A DNA stretch of 64,000 bases from Tardiphaga robiniae (GCF_013359755.1 NZ_JABMCJ010000076.1:206794-270793), one strand, 5' to 3'. Positions 1 to 8,801 are shown, numbered from the stretch's first letter. Notes: generated from the letters alone by a model not told the origin. Translations and numbers: made by a program.

Positions 1-431
1 TTCTGCGCAGCGAGTTCGAGCAGCAGGTCCACGTCGCGGCTGTCGCGGAACACATGCACGCCCTTGAGATCACCACCGGGCACCGGCAGACGCAGTGCAG
101 ATGAACCGGTGGCGATGACGAGTTTTGAGAACGGCACATGTTTGCCGGTGGATGTCGTGACCTCGCGCGCGGCCATATCGATGGCGGTCGCCGTTGCGCC
201 GTATTTCAGCGTGACGCCGCGGTCGCGCCACCAGGCAGCGGGCTTCAGCTCGATCTCCTGGGATGTTGCCTCACCAGCCAGCACCGACGACAGCAACACG
301 CGATTGTAGGCGAGCCGCGGTTCGTCTCCGATCACGGCGATGGCGTATCGACCGAGCGCGCATTTCGCCAGCTCGTCGACAAGCCGAGCCGCTGCCATTC
401 CGTTACCAATGATGACCAGCGGCTCGCTCAC
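1..431 (-). CDS. FAD-dependent NAD(P)H oxidoreductase, N-terminal part (nitrite/nitrate reductase-associated flavoprotein)
   Basis: Partial gene; its 3' end lies beyond the window edge. Reading inward from a GTG at 431, the protein begins with an FAD-binding Rossmann fingerprint (PLVIIGNGMAAARLVDEL) followed by YNRVLLSSVLAGE and later VIATGSSALRLPVPG. This arrangement is typical of NirB-type and rubredoxin-reductase-like flavoproteins. An ATG five bases upstream is in another frame and hits a stop at once, so GTG is the likely start. It lies 9 bp after the globin gene, at the 3' end of the nitrate operon. In Bradyrhizobium a comparable flavoprotein (Flp) passes electrons to the assimilatory nitrate reductase NasC and is encoded next to a haemoglobin; the same role is inferred here. 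The N-terminal part of NirB itself cannot be excluded, because the rest of the protein is missing. Confidence 0.8.
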   Translation of the reverse strand, partial: MSEPLVIIGNGMAAARLVDELAKCALGRYAIAVIGDEPRLAYNRVLLSSVLAGEATSQEIELKPAAWWRDRGVTLKYGATATAIDMAAREVTTSTGKHVPFSKLVIATGSSALRLPVPGGDLKGVHVFRDSRDVDLLLELAAQ

Positions 432-440
432 GTCATATCC

Positions 441-866
441 TTACTCGGCCGCCTGCGCTGTGCCGTAGGCTTCAGAAATCATGTAGCCGGACAGCGTGCC
501 ATAGGCCGCGGTCCAGGCTGCTGCGAGTTCGGGCGTCCAGGCGTCGCCGAGGCCCTTCTCCAGGGTCCACAGCAGCGCACCGCCAACGATCGGATAGTGT
601 TCGGCCTTCACGCCATAAGCCACGTGCTGCTTCGCGAGCGCGCTCGCTGCAGGCAATACGGTTTCGAGTCGCGTCAGGCCGGTGACGACGACGCCAAGCG
701 TCGCCATCAATTTGCGACCTTGTTCCTTCAGGTCGCCGCGAAACATCGGCTTCACTTGCGGGGCAACCTCGAAGAGGCGGCCGTAGAACAATTCCGCAGC
801 CACATCGGAAATCGGTGCGACTTTCTTGAAACTCTCCTGAACCAGAGCGACGTCGGACGCATTCAT
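441..866 (-). CDS. Single-domain globin (Bjgb/Vitreoscilla-haemoglobin type), copy 1
   Basis: A 141-residue globin without a reductase domain. Visible landmarks are the CD1 phenylalanine in MFRGD (about F42) and the proximal haem-ligand histidine in KQHVAYGV (about H81), followed by the usual HYPIVGGALLWTL and DAWTPELAAAW helices. A clean AAGGAGAG ribosome site precedes the ATG. It sits between a second globin gene and a flavoprotein gene in the nrtABC operon. Bradyrhizobium haemoglobin encoded in the assimilatory nitrate cluster is known to help remove nitric oxide formed during nitrate/nitrite reduction; that role is inferred here. The flavoprotein downstream is a plausible electron donor, giving a split flavohaemoglobin. 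Confidence 0.9.
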   Translation of the reverse strand: MNASDVALVQESFKKVAPISDVAAELFYGRLFEVAPQVKPMFRGDLKEQGRKLMATLGVVVTGLTRLETVLPAASALAKQHVAYGVKAEHYPIVGGALLWTLEKGLGDAWTPELAAAWTAAYGTLSGYMISEAYGTAQAAE

Positions 867-951
867 GCTAACTCTCCTTGCAGTGAAAGGTGAGCTTGTG
901 TGTCGCGCCGCGTGAGCAAATGTTCAGCGCGCGATAAAATGCGATGTGGTT

Positions 952-1377
952 CTAGTGATAGGCCGCAGAAATCATGCGCGCCGCCAGGAAATTGTAGACC
1001 TTGTGCCACGAGGCTTCGACCTCGGGCGTCCAGCGCTCGCCAAGCCCCTGCCCCAGACTCCAGAACAGTGCCTCGCCGACAGACTCGTAGTGCGCGGCTT
1101 CCACGCCATAATGCACATGGTCTTTCGCGAGCTTGCCGATCACCGACAACAGACCTGTGATATTGTCGAGACTGCCGACGATCACTGCAAGCGTTGCGAT
1201 GAACTTGTGCTTGAGCTGCGCCATGTCGCCGCGAAACAGCGGGCGCGTTTCCGGCAATGTCTCGAACAGCCGGGCATAAAACAGATCCACCATGACCGAG
1301 GAGTTCGGCCACATCTGATCGAATGACGATTGCACGCGCATGATTTCTTCGCGCGTCAGGCCTATCGAACGACTCAT
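952..1377 (-). CDS. Single-domain globin, copy 2
   Basis: A second 141-residue globin, clearly a paralogue of the next gene: both share LFYxRLFE, the FRGD segment with the CD1 phenylalanine (about F48) and KxHVxYGVxAxHY with the proximal histidine (about H87). The two have diverged considerably outside these blocks, so this is an old duplication or independent acquisition, not a recent tandem copy. It begins with MSRSIGLTREE; the ribosome site is weak, so it may depend on read-through from nrtC, 74 bp upstream. An 85-bp spacer separates it from copy 1. Function inferred: nitric oxide or oxygen handling linked to nitrate assimilation. Confidence 0.88.
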   Translation of the reverse strand: MSRSIGLTREEIMRVQSSFDQMWPNSSVMVDLFYARLFETLPETRPLFRGDMAQLKHKFIATLAVIVGSLDNITGLLSVIGKLAKDHVHYGVEAAHYESVGEALFWSLGQGLGERWTPEVEASWHKVYNFLAARMISAAYH

Positions 1378-1451
1378 GATTTGCAGCTATCCGGAAAGTC
1401 TGAGCCGCATTCATTCGGTTTATCCTCGGAAGTCAAGAGGTAACAAGATGC

Positions 1452-2246
1452 TTACGCGGCTTCGACGAACTTGTGGCGCTCATACAGGAATTCGAGCACG
1501 CGCTTGCGGCAGTCGAGATAAACCGGGTTACTCGCCAGTTCGAGACGCTGACGCGGTCGTGCGAGCGGCACATCGAGCACTTCGCCGATGGTCGCTGATG
1601 GGCCGTTGGTCATCATGACGATGCGGTCTGACAGCAGCACGGCTTCGTCCACGTCATGGGTGATCATGACGATGGTGTTGCCGAGCTTCTGATGCAGCGC
1701 CATTACCGAGTCCTGCAAATGCGCGCGGGTCAGTGCGTCGAGCGCACCGAACGGTTCGTCCAGCAACAGCACCTTGGGCTCCATCGCGAGCGCACGGGCA
1801 ATGCCGACGCGCTGCTTCATGCCGCCGGAGATTTCCGAAGGGCGCTTGTCCTTGGCATGCGTCATCTGCACGAGATTGAGATTGTGCATTGTCCATTCGT
1901 CGCGCTCAGCGCGGGACTTGGTCTTGGCAAACACCTTGTCCACGCCAAGACGAACGTTCTGATAAACCGTCAGCCACGGCAGCAGACTGTGGTTCTGGAA
2001 CACGACGGCGCGATCGGGGCCGGGCGAATTGACTTCGCGATCCTCAAGGATCACGCCGCCCATCGTTGCACGTGTCAGGCCGGCGATGATGTTGAGCATC
2101 GTCGACTTGCCGCAACCGGAATGGCCGATGATCGAGATATACTCACCCTTGCCGAGGCTGAGGTTGATGTCCTTCAATACTTCGGACGAGACCTTGCCGC
2201 GGGTGAACACCTTGTCGACGTGGTCGAGCTTCAGATATGCCTTCAT
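1452..2246 (-). CDS. nrtC: Nitrate ABC transporter ATP-binding protein
   Basis: A 264-residue ABC ATPase of the nitrate/sulfonate/taurine family. Walker A is GHSGCGKST (about residues 41-49), the signature is SGGMKQRV, Walker B is VLLLDEPFGALD, and the switch histidine lies in MITHDVDEAVLLSDR. The start is supported by an AAGGAGAG site. It lacks the C-terminal NrtA-like domain of cyanobacterial NrtC, so it resembles NrtD in length; alphaproteobacterial copies are usually named nrtC. It lies 27 bp behind the permease and upstream of the globins, in one operon. It energises uptake of nitrate or nitrite; substrate is inferred from the operon. Confidence 0.92.
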   Translation of the reverse strand: MKAYLKLDHVDKVFTRGKVSSEVLKDINLSLGKGEYISIIGHSGCGKSTMLNIIAGLTRATMGGVILEDREVNSPGPDRAVVFQNHSLLPWLTVYQNVRLGVDKVFAKTKSRAERDEWTMHNLNLVQMTHAKDKRPSEISGGMKQRVGIARALAMEPKVLLLDEPFGALDALTRAHLQDSVMALHQKLGNTIVMITHDVDEAVLLSDRIVMMTNGPSATIGEVLDVPLARPRQRLELASNPVYLDCRKRVLEFLYERHKFVEAA

Positions 2247-2273
2247 GATATCTCTCCTTAGCTGACCAAAATG

Positions 2274-3167
2274 TTAGCTGACTGAAGTGCCGTGGGTGAC
2301 GAGCTTGCCGAGGGCGGCGATCAGGCGGTCGAGCACGAAGCCGACGATGCCGACATAGAACAGCGCCAGGATGATCTCGCTCATATGCGAGGAATTCCAG
2401 GCGTCCCAGATGAAGAACCCGATGCCGACGCCACCGATCAGCATTTCAGCCGCGATGATGGCGAGCCATGACAGGCCGATACCAATGCGCAGACCGGTGA
2501 AAATATATGGCGCAGCCGCCGGCAGCATGACCTTCCAGAAAAATTCCACCGGATTGAGCTGCACCACGGCGGCGACGTTGCGATAGTCCTGCGGGATGTT
2601 GCGAATGCCGACCGCGGTATTGATGATGATCGGCCAGATCGAGGTGATGAAGATCACGAAGATTGCCGACGGCTGACCGTCACGGAAAGCCGCGAGTGCC
2701 AGCGGCAGCCAGGCCAGCGGCGGAATGGTGCGCAACACCTGGAAAATCGGATCGAGGCCACGCATCGCCCAGACCGACTGGCCAACCAGTGTGCCGAGGC
2801 CGATGCCGACCACGGCAGCGAGCGAGTAGCCGTAAGCCACACGCAGGAGACTCGCCGAAATATGCCAGAACAGCCCCTTGTCCAGACCGCCATTGTCGAA
2901 GAACGGATCGAAGATCAGTTCCTTGGTGTCCTTGTAGACCTTGGAGGGCGGCGGGAGCGTTGAGCCGGTGCGCCGGCACAAGAGCTCCCACATCACACCG
3001 AGCAGGAGGACGACGATCAGCGGCGGGATCACCCGCGCCGCTGTTTCCTTCGCCATCTTGGCGTATCTGTCGAAACTTACGGGCTGCTTGGGAGACAGTG
3101 CGACGCTCGCCACCGGCGGCTTCGCCAGTGCCGTTGCCGGCTCCGTCTTGATAGCTTGCATGTTCAT
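2274..3167 (-). CDS. nrtB: Nitrate ABC transporter permease
   Basis: A 297-residue inner-membrane permease of the SsuC/TauC/NrtB class. A soluble N-terminal segment (about 35 residues) precedes about six hydrophobic helices. The conserved cytoplasmic coupling motif is seen as AAAPYIFTGLRIGIGLSWLA, and IWPIIINTAVGIRNIPQDYR precedes it. It lies 51 bp after nrtA and 27 bp before nrtC. It forms the membrane channel of the nitrate importer together with NrtA and NrtC. Confidence 0.93.
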   Translation of the reverse strand: MNMQAIKTEPATALAKPPVASVALSPKQPVSFDRYAKMAKETAARVIPPLIVVLLLGVMWELLCRRTGSTLPPPSKVYKDTKELIFDPFFDNGGLDKGLFWHISASLLRVAYGYSLAAVVGIGLGTLVGQSVWAMRGLDPIFQVLRTIPPLAWLPLALAAFRDGQPSAIFVIFITSIWPIIINTAVGIRNIPQDYRNVAAVVQLNPVEFFWKVMLPAAAPYIFTGLRIGIGLSWLAIIAAEMLIGGVGIGFFIWDAWNSSHMSEIILALFYVGIVGFVLDRLIAALGKLVTHGTSVS

Positions 3168-3218
3168 CGCACTGTCTCCGTCATTTCAGCTAGTCCGCAT
3201 CGGTCCCAAACGTGTGCC

Positions 3219-4535
3219 TCAGGCTTCGACGCGCTTGATGGCGAGCGACTTGAGGTAGGCTGCCGGATTTTCGGGATCGAAGACCTTGCCGTCGAAGAAG
3301 GTCTCCTTGCCGCGCGAGGTCGAAGTCGGGATTTCGGCGGCAGCGACGCCCATGGTCTTCGCCGCGTCACGCCAGATATCCTCGCGGTTGACCTTGGCGA
3401 TCAGCGCCTTCGAGTCAAAGCCGGGCTCGTATTTGCCCCAGCGGATGTCCTCGGTCATGAACCAGAGGTCGTGGCTCTGGAACGGATAGGACGCGAAGTC
3501 CTTCCAGTACTTCATGATGTGCGGCGAGTTCTCGACCACCTTGCCGGTGCCGTAGTCGAACTTGCCGCGGGCGCGATCGAGGATGTCCTCGACCGGGCAG
3601 TTGATCCACTGCCGCTTGCCCATGATGGTGGCGAGCTCTTCCTTGTTCTCCATCTTGTCGGCCCACTGCTGGGCTTCCATGATGGCCATGGTGATGGCCT
3701 TCGCCGCCTTCGGGTTCTTGTCGACCCAGGCCGCGCGCATGCCGAGCGACTTCTCCGGATGCTTGTTCCAGATCTCGCCGGTGTTCACCGCGGTGTAGCC
3801 GATCTTCTGGTGCACGAGCTGGCCGGGCCACGGCTCACCGACGCAGAACGCGTCCATGGTACCGACCTTCATATTCGCCACCATCTGCGGCGGCGGCACG
3901 GTAATGGTCTCGACATCCTTGTCGGGATCGATGCCGCCGGCGGCGAGCCAGTAGCGGATCCACAGGTCATGGGTACCGCCCGGGAAGGTCATCGCCACCT
4001 TCACCGACTTGCCCGCAGCCTTCTTTTTCTCGAACGCTGCTTTCAGCGGCGCGACGTCGAGGCCAACCTTCAGATCGGCATATTCATTGCCGACCGAGAT
4101 GCACTGCGCATCGAGATTGAGACGCGCGAGGATGTACATCGGCGTCGGCTGATTGTTCTGGGTGACCTTGCCGGACGAGATCAGATACGGCATCGGCGTC
4201 AGGATATGCGCGCCATCGATGCCGTTGCCTTCGGAGCCGAGCACCATGTTGTCGCGCAGCGTGCCCCACGAGGCCTGCTTCGACACTTCCACATCGGGCA
4301 TGCCGTATTTGGCGAACAGGCCCTTGTCCTTGGCAACGAATAGCGGACCGGCATCGCTCAGCGCGATGAAGCCGAGCTTGGCGCCTTTCACTTCGGGCCC
4401 GGCATCCTGCGCGAAAGCGCCGCCGGGGAAGTTCAGTCGGGCGGCCGCGAGCAAGGCAGCGGTTCCCGCGCCGGCTTTCAGAAGCTGACGGCGGCTGATC
4501 TTGCGGCCCGGCTTGTTGGTCTCTGACTTCGTCAT
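3219..4535 (-). CDS. nrtA: Nitrate ABC transporter substrate-binding protein, Tat-exported
   Basis: A 438-residue periplasmic binding protein of the NrtA/CmpA family. The N-terminus contains SRRQLLKAGAG followed by an Ala-rich hydrophobic stretch ending near GGAFA, a twin-arginine signal peptide. The frame stays open for 30 codons upstream, but ATG at 4535 is preferred: it has AAAGGA upstream and gives the Tat signal its normal position. The body shows family blocks such as KLGFIALSDAGPLFVAKDKGLFAKYG and FCVGEPWPGQLVHQKIGYT. It is the first gene of the operon nrtABC-globin-globin-flavoprotein. It captures nitrate (or nitrite) in the periplasm. Confidence 0.93.
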   Translation of the reverse strand: MTKSETNKPGRKISRRQLLKAGAGTAALLAAARLNFPGGAFAQDAGPEVKGAKLGFIALSDAGPLFVAKDKGLFAKYGMPDVEVSKQASWGTLRDNMVLGSEGNGIDGAHILTPMPYLISSGKVTQNNQPTPMYILARLNLDAQCISVGNEYADLKVGLDVAPLKAAFEKKKAAGKSVKVAMTFPGGTHDLWIRYWLAAGGIDPDKDVETITVPPPQMVANMKVGTMDAFCVGEPWPGQLVHQKIGYTAVNTGEIWNKHPEKSLGMRAAWVDKNPKAAKAITMAIMEAQQWADKMENKEELATIMGKRQWINCPVEDILDRARGKFDYGTGKVVENSPHIMKYWKDFASYPFQSHDLWFMTEDIRWGKYEPGFDSKALIAKVNREDIWRDAAKTMGVAAAEIPTSTSRGKETFFDGKVFDPENPAAYLKSLAIKRVEA

Positions 4536-4952
4536 GTGCTGCTGTCGTCCTTTCGCGCCTCGGATCGCCTGCACCGTCATTGGCCCCTCGTCACAGCGCA
4601 CCTTGGGTCGAAGGCGTACGGACATAGCGGCGCGTCTGGGGGAAGCCCCATGATGGCAATGCTGGCTGGTGATTGATTGTGACGGCTACAATGGCGTCGC
4701 TAAGAACTATTCAAAGTTCGTGCCAACCGCTGCCTGATGGAAATTTCGATAAATTGCAGCCACTTACCTAAAGGCAACGAGACCAGCGCAGAGAACCACG
4801 CGCATCGAAAATTTGCGGGACGCTCATTTATTGTGCGACGCACGCGGAATAGGCAGCGAATTGTGAGGTACTATTTTGCCGACTTCATCGGCATGCCGAC
4901 CCGTGGATCGGTGCTATCAACCGGATCCAATTTCTAGCGAACGGACCGCTTC
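4536..4952. other. Intergenic leader/promoter region between nrtA and a divergent hypothetical gene
   Basis: No gene is supported here. It holds the nrtA leader on the minus strand, with a small GGGG-CTTC-CCCC hairpin near 4637-4652, the weak sigma-54-like site at 4710-4725, and the promoter region of the plus-strand gene at 4953. Short reading frames inside have no ribosome sites or recognisable content. Confidence 0.6.
4710..4725 (-). promoter_or_regulatory. Possible sigma-54 (-24/-12) promoter upstream of nrtA
   Basis: On the minus strand the sequence reads TGGCACG, four bases, TTGAA. The -24 half is perfect, but the -12 half has GA where GC is expected, so this is a weak call. It is about 175 bp before the nrtA start, which would leave a long leader. 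Nitrogen-limitation control through sigma-54 and NtrC, with NasT antitermination in the leader, is known for nitrate operons in this group; I could not identify convincing NasT hairpins. Confidence 0.4.
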
Positions 4953-5462
4953 ATGCCGACCATTCCGGTGATCACCGAACCTGCCCTCTCGTCGCTTCGA
5001 AAGGCAATCAGCACCCTGAAGGCGGCGACCGTGGTGTCCGCGGCAGCGATCCTGTCTCAGGGCAAAAGCGACCTCGAAGCGAATGCGGCGGCAGCGTTCG
5101 GTCATTTCGAGGATGTCTCACGGCAACTTCATATGTTCCGAAAAGCTGTCCTTGAGGACGCGCTGATACCGACCAAAGACAACGCTGTCACTGTGGATGT
5201 CGATATCGATGCTCTCGATCGCGCCGTCGACGATGTCGATCTACAGATCGCACAAACCAAGGGCGCACTCCACGCAGTCGTCGAGAGTTCTGATCGCAGC
5301 GGGCTCGAGGCGTTTGCCGAGCGCATCGGCGAACTCGGCCGCGCGCTGTTAGGCATGGTCACCCTCATCGCGCCATCGGCCGGCGATGCACCGTTCCTGT
5401 TCGATCAGTTCTTCCTGGAGTCGCTGCAGGAACTCTCGCAACGCGACTGGAGCGCGACCTGA
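4953..5462 (+). CDS. Hypothetical alpha-helical protein
   Basis: A 169-residue protein that I do not recognise. It is rich in Ala, Asp and Leu, with no signal peptide, transmembrane segment or cysteine. Heptad-like stretches such as RKAISTLKAATVVSAAAIL and DRAVDDVDLQIAQTKGALHAVVES suggest a helical bundle. It is transcribed away from nrtA and converges on the dioxygenase gene 29 bp downstream. The ribosome site is weak. Coding is favoured over the antisense frame because this frame is the longest and has a natural composition, but function is unknown. Confidence 0.6.
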   Translation: MPTIPVITEPALSSLRKAISTLKAATVVSAAAILSQGKSDLEANAAAAFGHFEDVSRQLHMFRKAVLEDALIPTKDNAVTVDVDIDALDRAVDDVDLQIAQTKGALHAVVESSDRSGLEAFAERIGELGRALLGMVTLIAPSAGDAPFLFDQFFLESLQELSQRDWSAT

Positions 5463-5490
5463 CCGCAGATCGCAAGACGGCTGGGATCGC

Positions 5491-6402
5491 TTACGCCTCG
5501 GCCTTTTCCGGCATCATCGGCTGCGGAACCGTGCCCTCGCCCGGCTTCATCCGGAAATTATAGGTCATCAGATGCCACGGCCCCGTGGCAGGCTGACCAT
5601 CAGGCATAAAGGCATCGCTGCGCTTCTCGACGGTGGCGATCAGATCGTCCTTCACGCCGAACACGACATCGGAGTCGAGATATTCGTCGCCCTCGATGAA
5701 GACGTGAGTGATCAGCGGTTCATAGCCGGGAGCCGCGACGAGAAAGTGCACATGCGCCGGACGCATCGGATGACGTCTCGCCTTCAGCACCAGATCGCCC
5801 ACCGGTCCGTCGGTCGGGATCGGATAGCTGCAGGGCAGAATGGTGCGGAAGAACAACCGGCCATCACTGTCAGTGATGAAGCGCGCGCGCGACGACGGGC
5901 CCTGCGTGGCATAGCCGGCCTTCTGCGAGTCGTAGAAACCGTCATCATCGGCATGCCAGATATCAACCGGCACTCCGGCCAGCGGTTTGCCGTCGAGATC
6001 GGTGACGCGGCTCTGCACGAACATGCGCTCGCCCGTGAGGCCCGGAGAGATATCGGCGCCATGCGCCATGACGGGATGCTCGCCGACATAGAACGGTCCG
6101 AGCACCGTCGTCTGTGTGGCCCCCTCACGCTCCCTGTGGTTGACGGCATCGACCAGCATCGAGACGCCCAGCACGTCAGAGAGCAAGATGAACTCCTGCC
6201 GGATCGGCGTGCATTTCTGGCCCGTGCGGGTCAGGAAATCGATCGCCACTTCCCATTCACCGAAGGTGAGATCGGTCCTGCGGACATAGTCGTGCAAAGA
6301 CTTCACGAGTTCTTGCAGCAGGAATTTCGTGCGCGGATCGGGCGTCTTGTCGAAGCTCTGGATGACGGCCGCAGTGAGTTCAGTGTCATTGAATTGGGTC
6401 AT
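5491..6402 (-). CDS. Intradiol ring-cleavage dioxygenase (hydroxyquinol/catechol 1,2-dioxygenase type)
   Basis: A 303-residue non-haem iron(III) enzyme. The N-terminal dimerisation domain (about residues 1-100) is followed by the catalytic beta-sandwich. Iron ligands are visible: Tyr in DDDGFYDSQ, Tyr in CSYPIPTDGPVG, and two His in MRPAHVHFLV. The length and the HADDDGFYDSQ and GPFYVGEHP blocks match the hydroxyquinol 1,2-dioxygenase subgroup, which opens 1,2,4-trihydroxybenzene to maleylacetate. An AGGA ribosome site precedes the ATG. No maleylacetate reductase or other aromatic pathway gene lies nearby, so the substrate is uncertain; catechol or chlorocatechol are alternatives. Confidence 0.87.
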   Translation of the reverse strand: MTQFNDTELTAAVIQSFDKTPDPRTKFLLQELVKSLHDYVRRTDLTFGEWEVAIDFLTRTGQKCTPIRQEFILLSDVLGVSMLVDAVNHREREGATQTTVLGPFYVGEHPVMAHGADISPGLTGERMFVQSRVTDLDGKPLAGVPVDIWHADDDGFYDSQKAGYATQGPSSRARFITDSDGRLFFRTILPCSYPIPTDGPVGDLVLKARRHPMRPAHVHFLVAAPGYEPLITHVFIEGDEYLDSDVVFGVKDDLIATVEKRSDAFMPDGQPATGPWHLMTYNFRMKPGEGTVPQPMMPEKAEA

Positions 6403-6554
6403 AATTCCATCCTGAGCAACACGACGCGATTACATCTTTAAGGATACACCAAACAGAGCTTCGCGTAAGCTCGCGGCGCTACAAACCCATATGGACAACC
6501 GCTGATTTTCATCCATAGAAACGAGCCGCGTCCACACATCGGAGTGATGTTGCA

Positions 6555-7808
6555 ATGCCGTCCCAAAGCCTGAGCCCTTCGTCTGCGTCACCCGAACAGG
6601 TCGGCATGTCGACCACGGCACTGGCCCGCGTCGAAGCGCATCTCAAACAGCGCTATGTCGATGCCGGCCGCCTTCCCGGCACACGCCTGCTGGTCTATCG
6701 CCGCGGCGAAATCGTGCACAGCACGGCACAGGGCTTTGCCGATGTGGAGCGCAAAGCCCCCGTCAAGGACGATACGATCTTCCGCATCTATTCGATGACC
6801 AAGCCGATCACGACAGTCGCCTTCATGATGCTGGTGGAGGAAGGACGTGTCGCGCTCGATGAACCCGTTCATAAATATATTCCCGAATGGGCAAATCTCG
6901 GCGTATTTCAGGCCGGCGTGACGGCACCATTCCTGACGAAGCCACCGGCCCGTCCGATGCAGATCGTCGACCTGCTGCGTCACACATCCGGACTCACTTA
7001 CGGATTCCAGCAGCGCACCAATGTCGATGCCGCTTATCGTGCGCTCAAGATCGGCGAGGTTGAAAAATCCGGTACGCTGACGTCAATGATTTCAGATCTC
7101 GCCAAAATCCCTCTGGAGTTCTCGCCAGGCGACGCGTGGAATTATTCGGTCTCGACCGATGTGGTCGGCTATCTCATCGAGAAGATCGCCGGGAAACCGT
7201 TCGAACAATTTCTGCAGCAGCGCATCTTCAATCCGCTCGGCATGACTGATACCAGCTTCTTTGTGCCTTCCGACAAGGCGCATCGCTTCGCTGCCTGCTA
7301 CGCAGCCGATGGCAAGGGCGGCCTCACTTTGCAGGACGATCCCGCGACGAGTTCATTCTTGTCCCCGCCCTCGATGATCTCCGGCGGCGGCGGCCTGTGT
7401 TCGACAACTGCTGACTATCTCACCTTCTGCCGCGCACTGCTCAATGGCGGCGCGCTTGGCGACGTGCGCTTGCTGTCCCCAAAGACCATCACATTGATGA
7501 CCAGCAACCATCTCCCCGGCGGCCGCGATCTCACCGAAATGTCGAAGTCGATGTTTAGCGAAGCGAGCTATGCCGGCATCGGCTTCGGACTCGGATTTTC
7601 GGTGACGATGAATCCGGCCAAGACCATGATCCCCGGCAGCGCCGGTGAGTATGCATGGGGCGGCGCGGCGAGCACGGCATTCTGGATAGATCCGGCCGAA
7701 CAGCTGATCGCAATCTTTATGACGCAGCTGTTGCCATCGAGCGCCTATCCGATCCGGCGCGAGCTGCGTACCATGATCTACTCCGCGATTACCGACAGCA
7801 ATGTTTAG
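6555..7808 (+). CDS. Serine hydrolase of the beta-lactamase (class C)/esterase superfamily
   Basis: A 417-residue protein with the nucleophile motif SMTK (about S80, K83) and a tyrosine motif in WNYSVSTD, both typical of class C beta-lactamase-fold esterases and D-aminopeptidases. Further family blocks are LLRHTSGLTYGF, FNPLGMTDTSFF and SGGGGLCSTTADYLTFCRALLNGG. No signal peptide is apparent, so it is probably cytoplasmic and more likely an esterase or transesterase than a true beta-lactamase. A GGAG site lies before the ATG. It stands alone, divergent from the dioxygenase. The natural substrate is unknown. Confidence 0.87.
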   Translation: MPSQSLSPSSASPEQVGMSTTALARVEAHLKQRYVDAGRLPGTRLLVYRRGEIVHSTAQGFADVERKAPVKDDTIFRIYSMTKPITTVAFMMLVEEGRVALDEPVHKYIPEWANLGVFQAGVTAPFLTKPPARPMQIVDLLRHTSGLTYGFQQRTNVDAAYRALKIGEVEKSGTLTSMISDLAKIPLEFSPGDAWNYSVSTDVVGYLIEKIAGKPFEQFLQQRIFNPLGMTDTSFFVPSDKAHRFAACYAADGKGGLTLQDDPATSSFLSPPSMISGGGGLCSTTADYLTFCRALLNGGALGDVRLLSPKTITLMTSNHLPGGRDLTEMSKSMFSEASYAGIGFGLGFSVTMNPAKTMIPGSAGEYAWGGAASTAFWIDPAEQLIAIFMTQLLPSSAYPIRRELRTMIYSAITDSNV

Positions 7809-8429
7809 TAACGAACGGTATGATCAATATTGCTCAGTCGGTGCGCGCCACCAGGCACCGGTCGCGCTCAGCACGAATCAAATGAAATTCTCTCTCAGTG
7901 AGAATTTGGAATGAAACTTCCGGTGCGCATGGGACGTAGCAACAACCACCCACGGAATTGTGATATTACGTCGGTGCTACACAGGAGATCGTAAAGTGCG
8001 AAATTGCAGCTGGAAATCGCATGGAATGCTGCATGCCAGAGATTTGCAGCTTACGAATGCGAACGACTCTCAGTTATCCTGCGTGCGTCAGGCAAGTCAC
8101 ATGTGTATAGCATGATGACCAACTTGTACTTTCGCTTCCGCTGCAAGGCCCGTATCGATAGAAATTGAGTTCCGGTATTCGTTGGAAGTTTTGCAAGCAA
8201 TGCGAAGTAGCAACAGAATACCGCAAGGTTTTTTTGTACGATTGGATGACCCTCGCGATTACGTGTCGATCAATTCGAGTATCGCGACGATTTCAGCCAT
8301 CCCAATCGTCATGACGATGTGTATAACAGAGATGCCTTTGAAAGTTAGCTTTAAGGGCTCTCGGGCTAAGAAGCTCTAACAAGAAAATAAAACCAAACTC
8401 CCTTATTCAAACAAACTGAATGGTGACGA
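7809..8429. other. 621-bp A+T-richer intergenic region
   Basis: This stretch is visibly richer in A and T than its surroundings and holds no convincing gene. A 65-codon frame at 8182-8379 lacks a ribosome site. The sequence ends in an A-rich tract just before the XRE regulator, probably its promoter. A run of seven T at 8230-8236 has no convincing stem. A small RNA is possible but not demonstrable by eye. Confidence 0.5.
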
Positions 8430-8801
8430 ATGAAGCAACGTAGCGCCGGCAAACCCGACATTGAGATGGGCAAGAGGATCCGTCTGCGTCGTGTTGAGCA
8501 GAAAATTTCGCAGGCGGATTTAGGCGAAAAGCTGGGCGTCAGCTTCCAGCAGGTTCAGAAGTACGAAAAGGGTGTCAATCGCGTTGGCGCTGCGCGTCTT
8601 CAGCAGATTGCCACGGCGCTCGATGTGCCGGTCACCTTCTTCTACGATGGCGATGGCAAGAGCCGCGAAGTGGAAAGCTTGCTGTTCCTCGATAGCGCTT
8701 TCAGCCTCCGCTTGCTTCGTGCTTACAGCCGCATCAAGAGCCAGACGGTCCAGCGCCAGATGGTCGTCCTGATGGAAGCGATCGCCGACGAAGAGAAGTA
8801 A
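8430..8801 (+). CDS. XRE-family helix-turn-helix transcriptional regulator
   Basis: A 123-residue DNA-binding protein. A Cro/C1-type HTH occupies about residues 14-68 (MGKRIRLRRVEQKISQADLG, then VSFQQVQKYEKGVNRVGAARL), followed by a short C-terminal region with a helical RAYSRIKSQTVQRQMVVLMEAI segment. Small regulators of this shape are abundant in rhizobia; some act in stress or symbiotic control. It is followed by a stem-loop terminator at 8873-8897 and so is a single-gene unit. Its target is unknown; dctA downstream has its own sigma-54 promoter, so nothing ties the two. Confidence 0.88.
   Translation: MKQRSAGKPDIEMGKRIRLRRVEQKISQADLGEKLGVSFQQVQKYEKGVNRVGAARLQQIATALDVPVTFFYDGDGKSREVESLLFLDSAFSLRLLRAYSRIKSQTVQRQMVVLMEAIADEEK

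Noticed and set aside
8182..8379. A 65-codon plus-strand frame in the A+T-richer gap
   Set aside because: No ribosome site, no similarity that I recognise, and composition typical of intergenic sequence.
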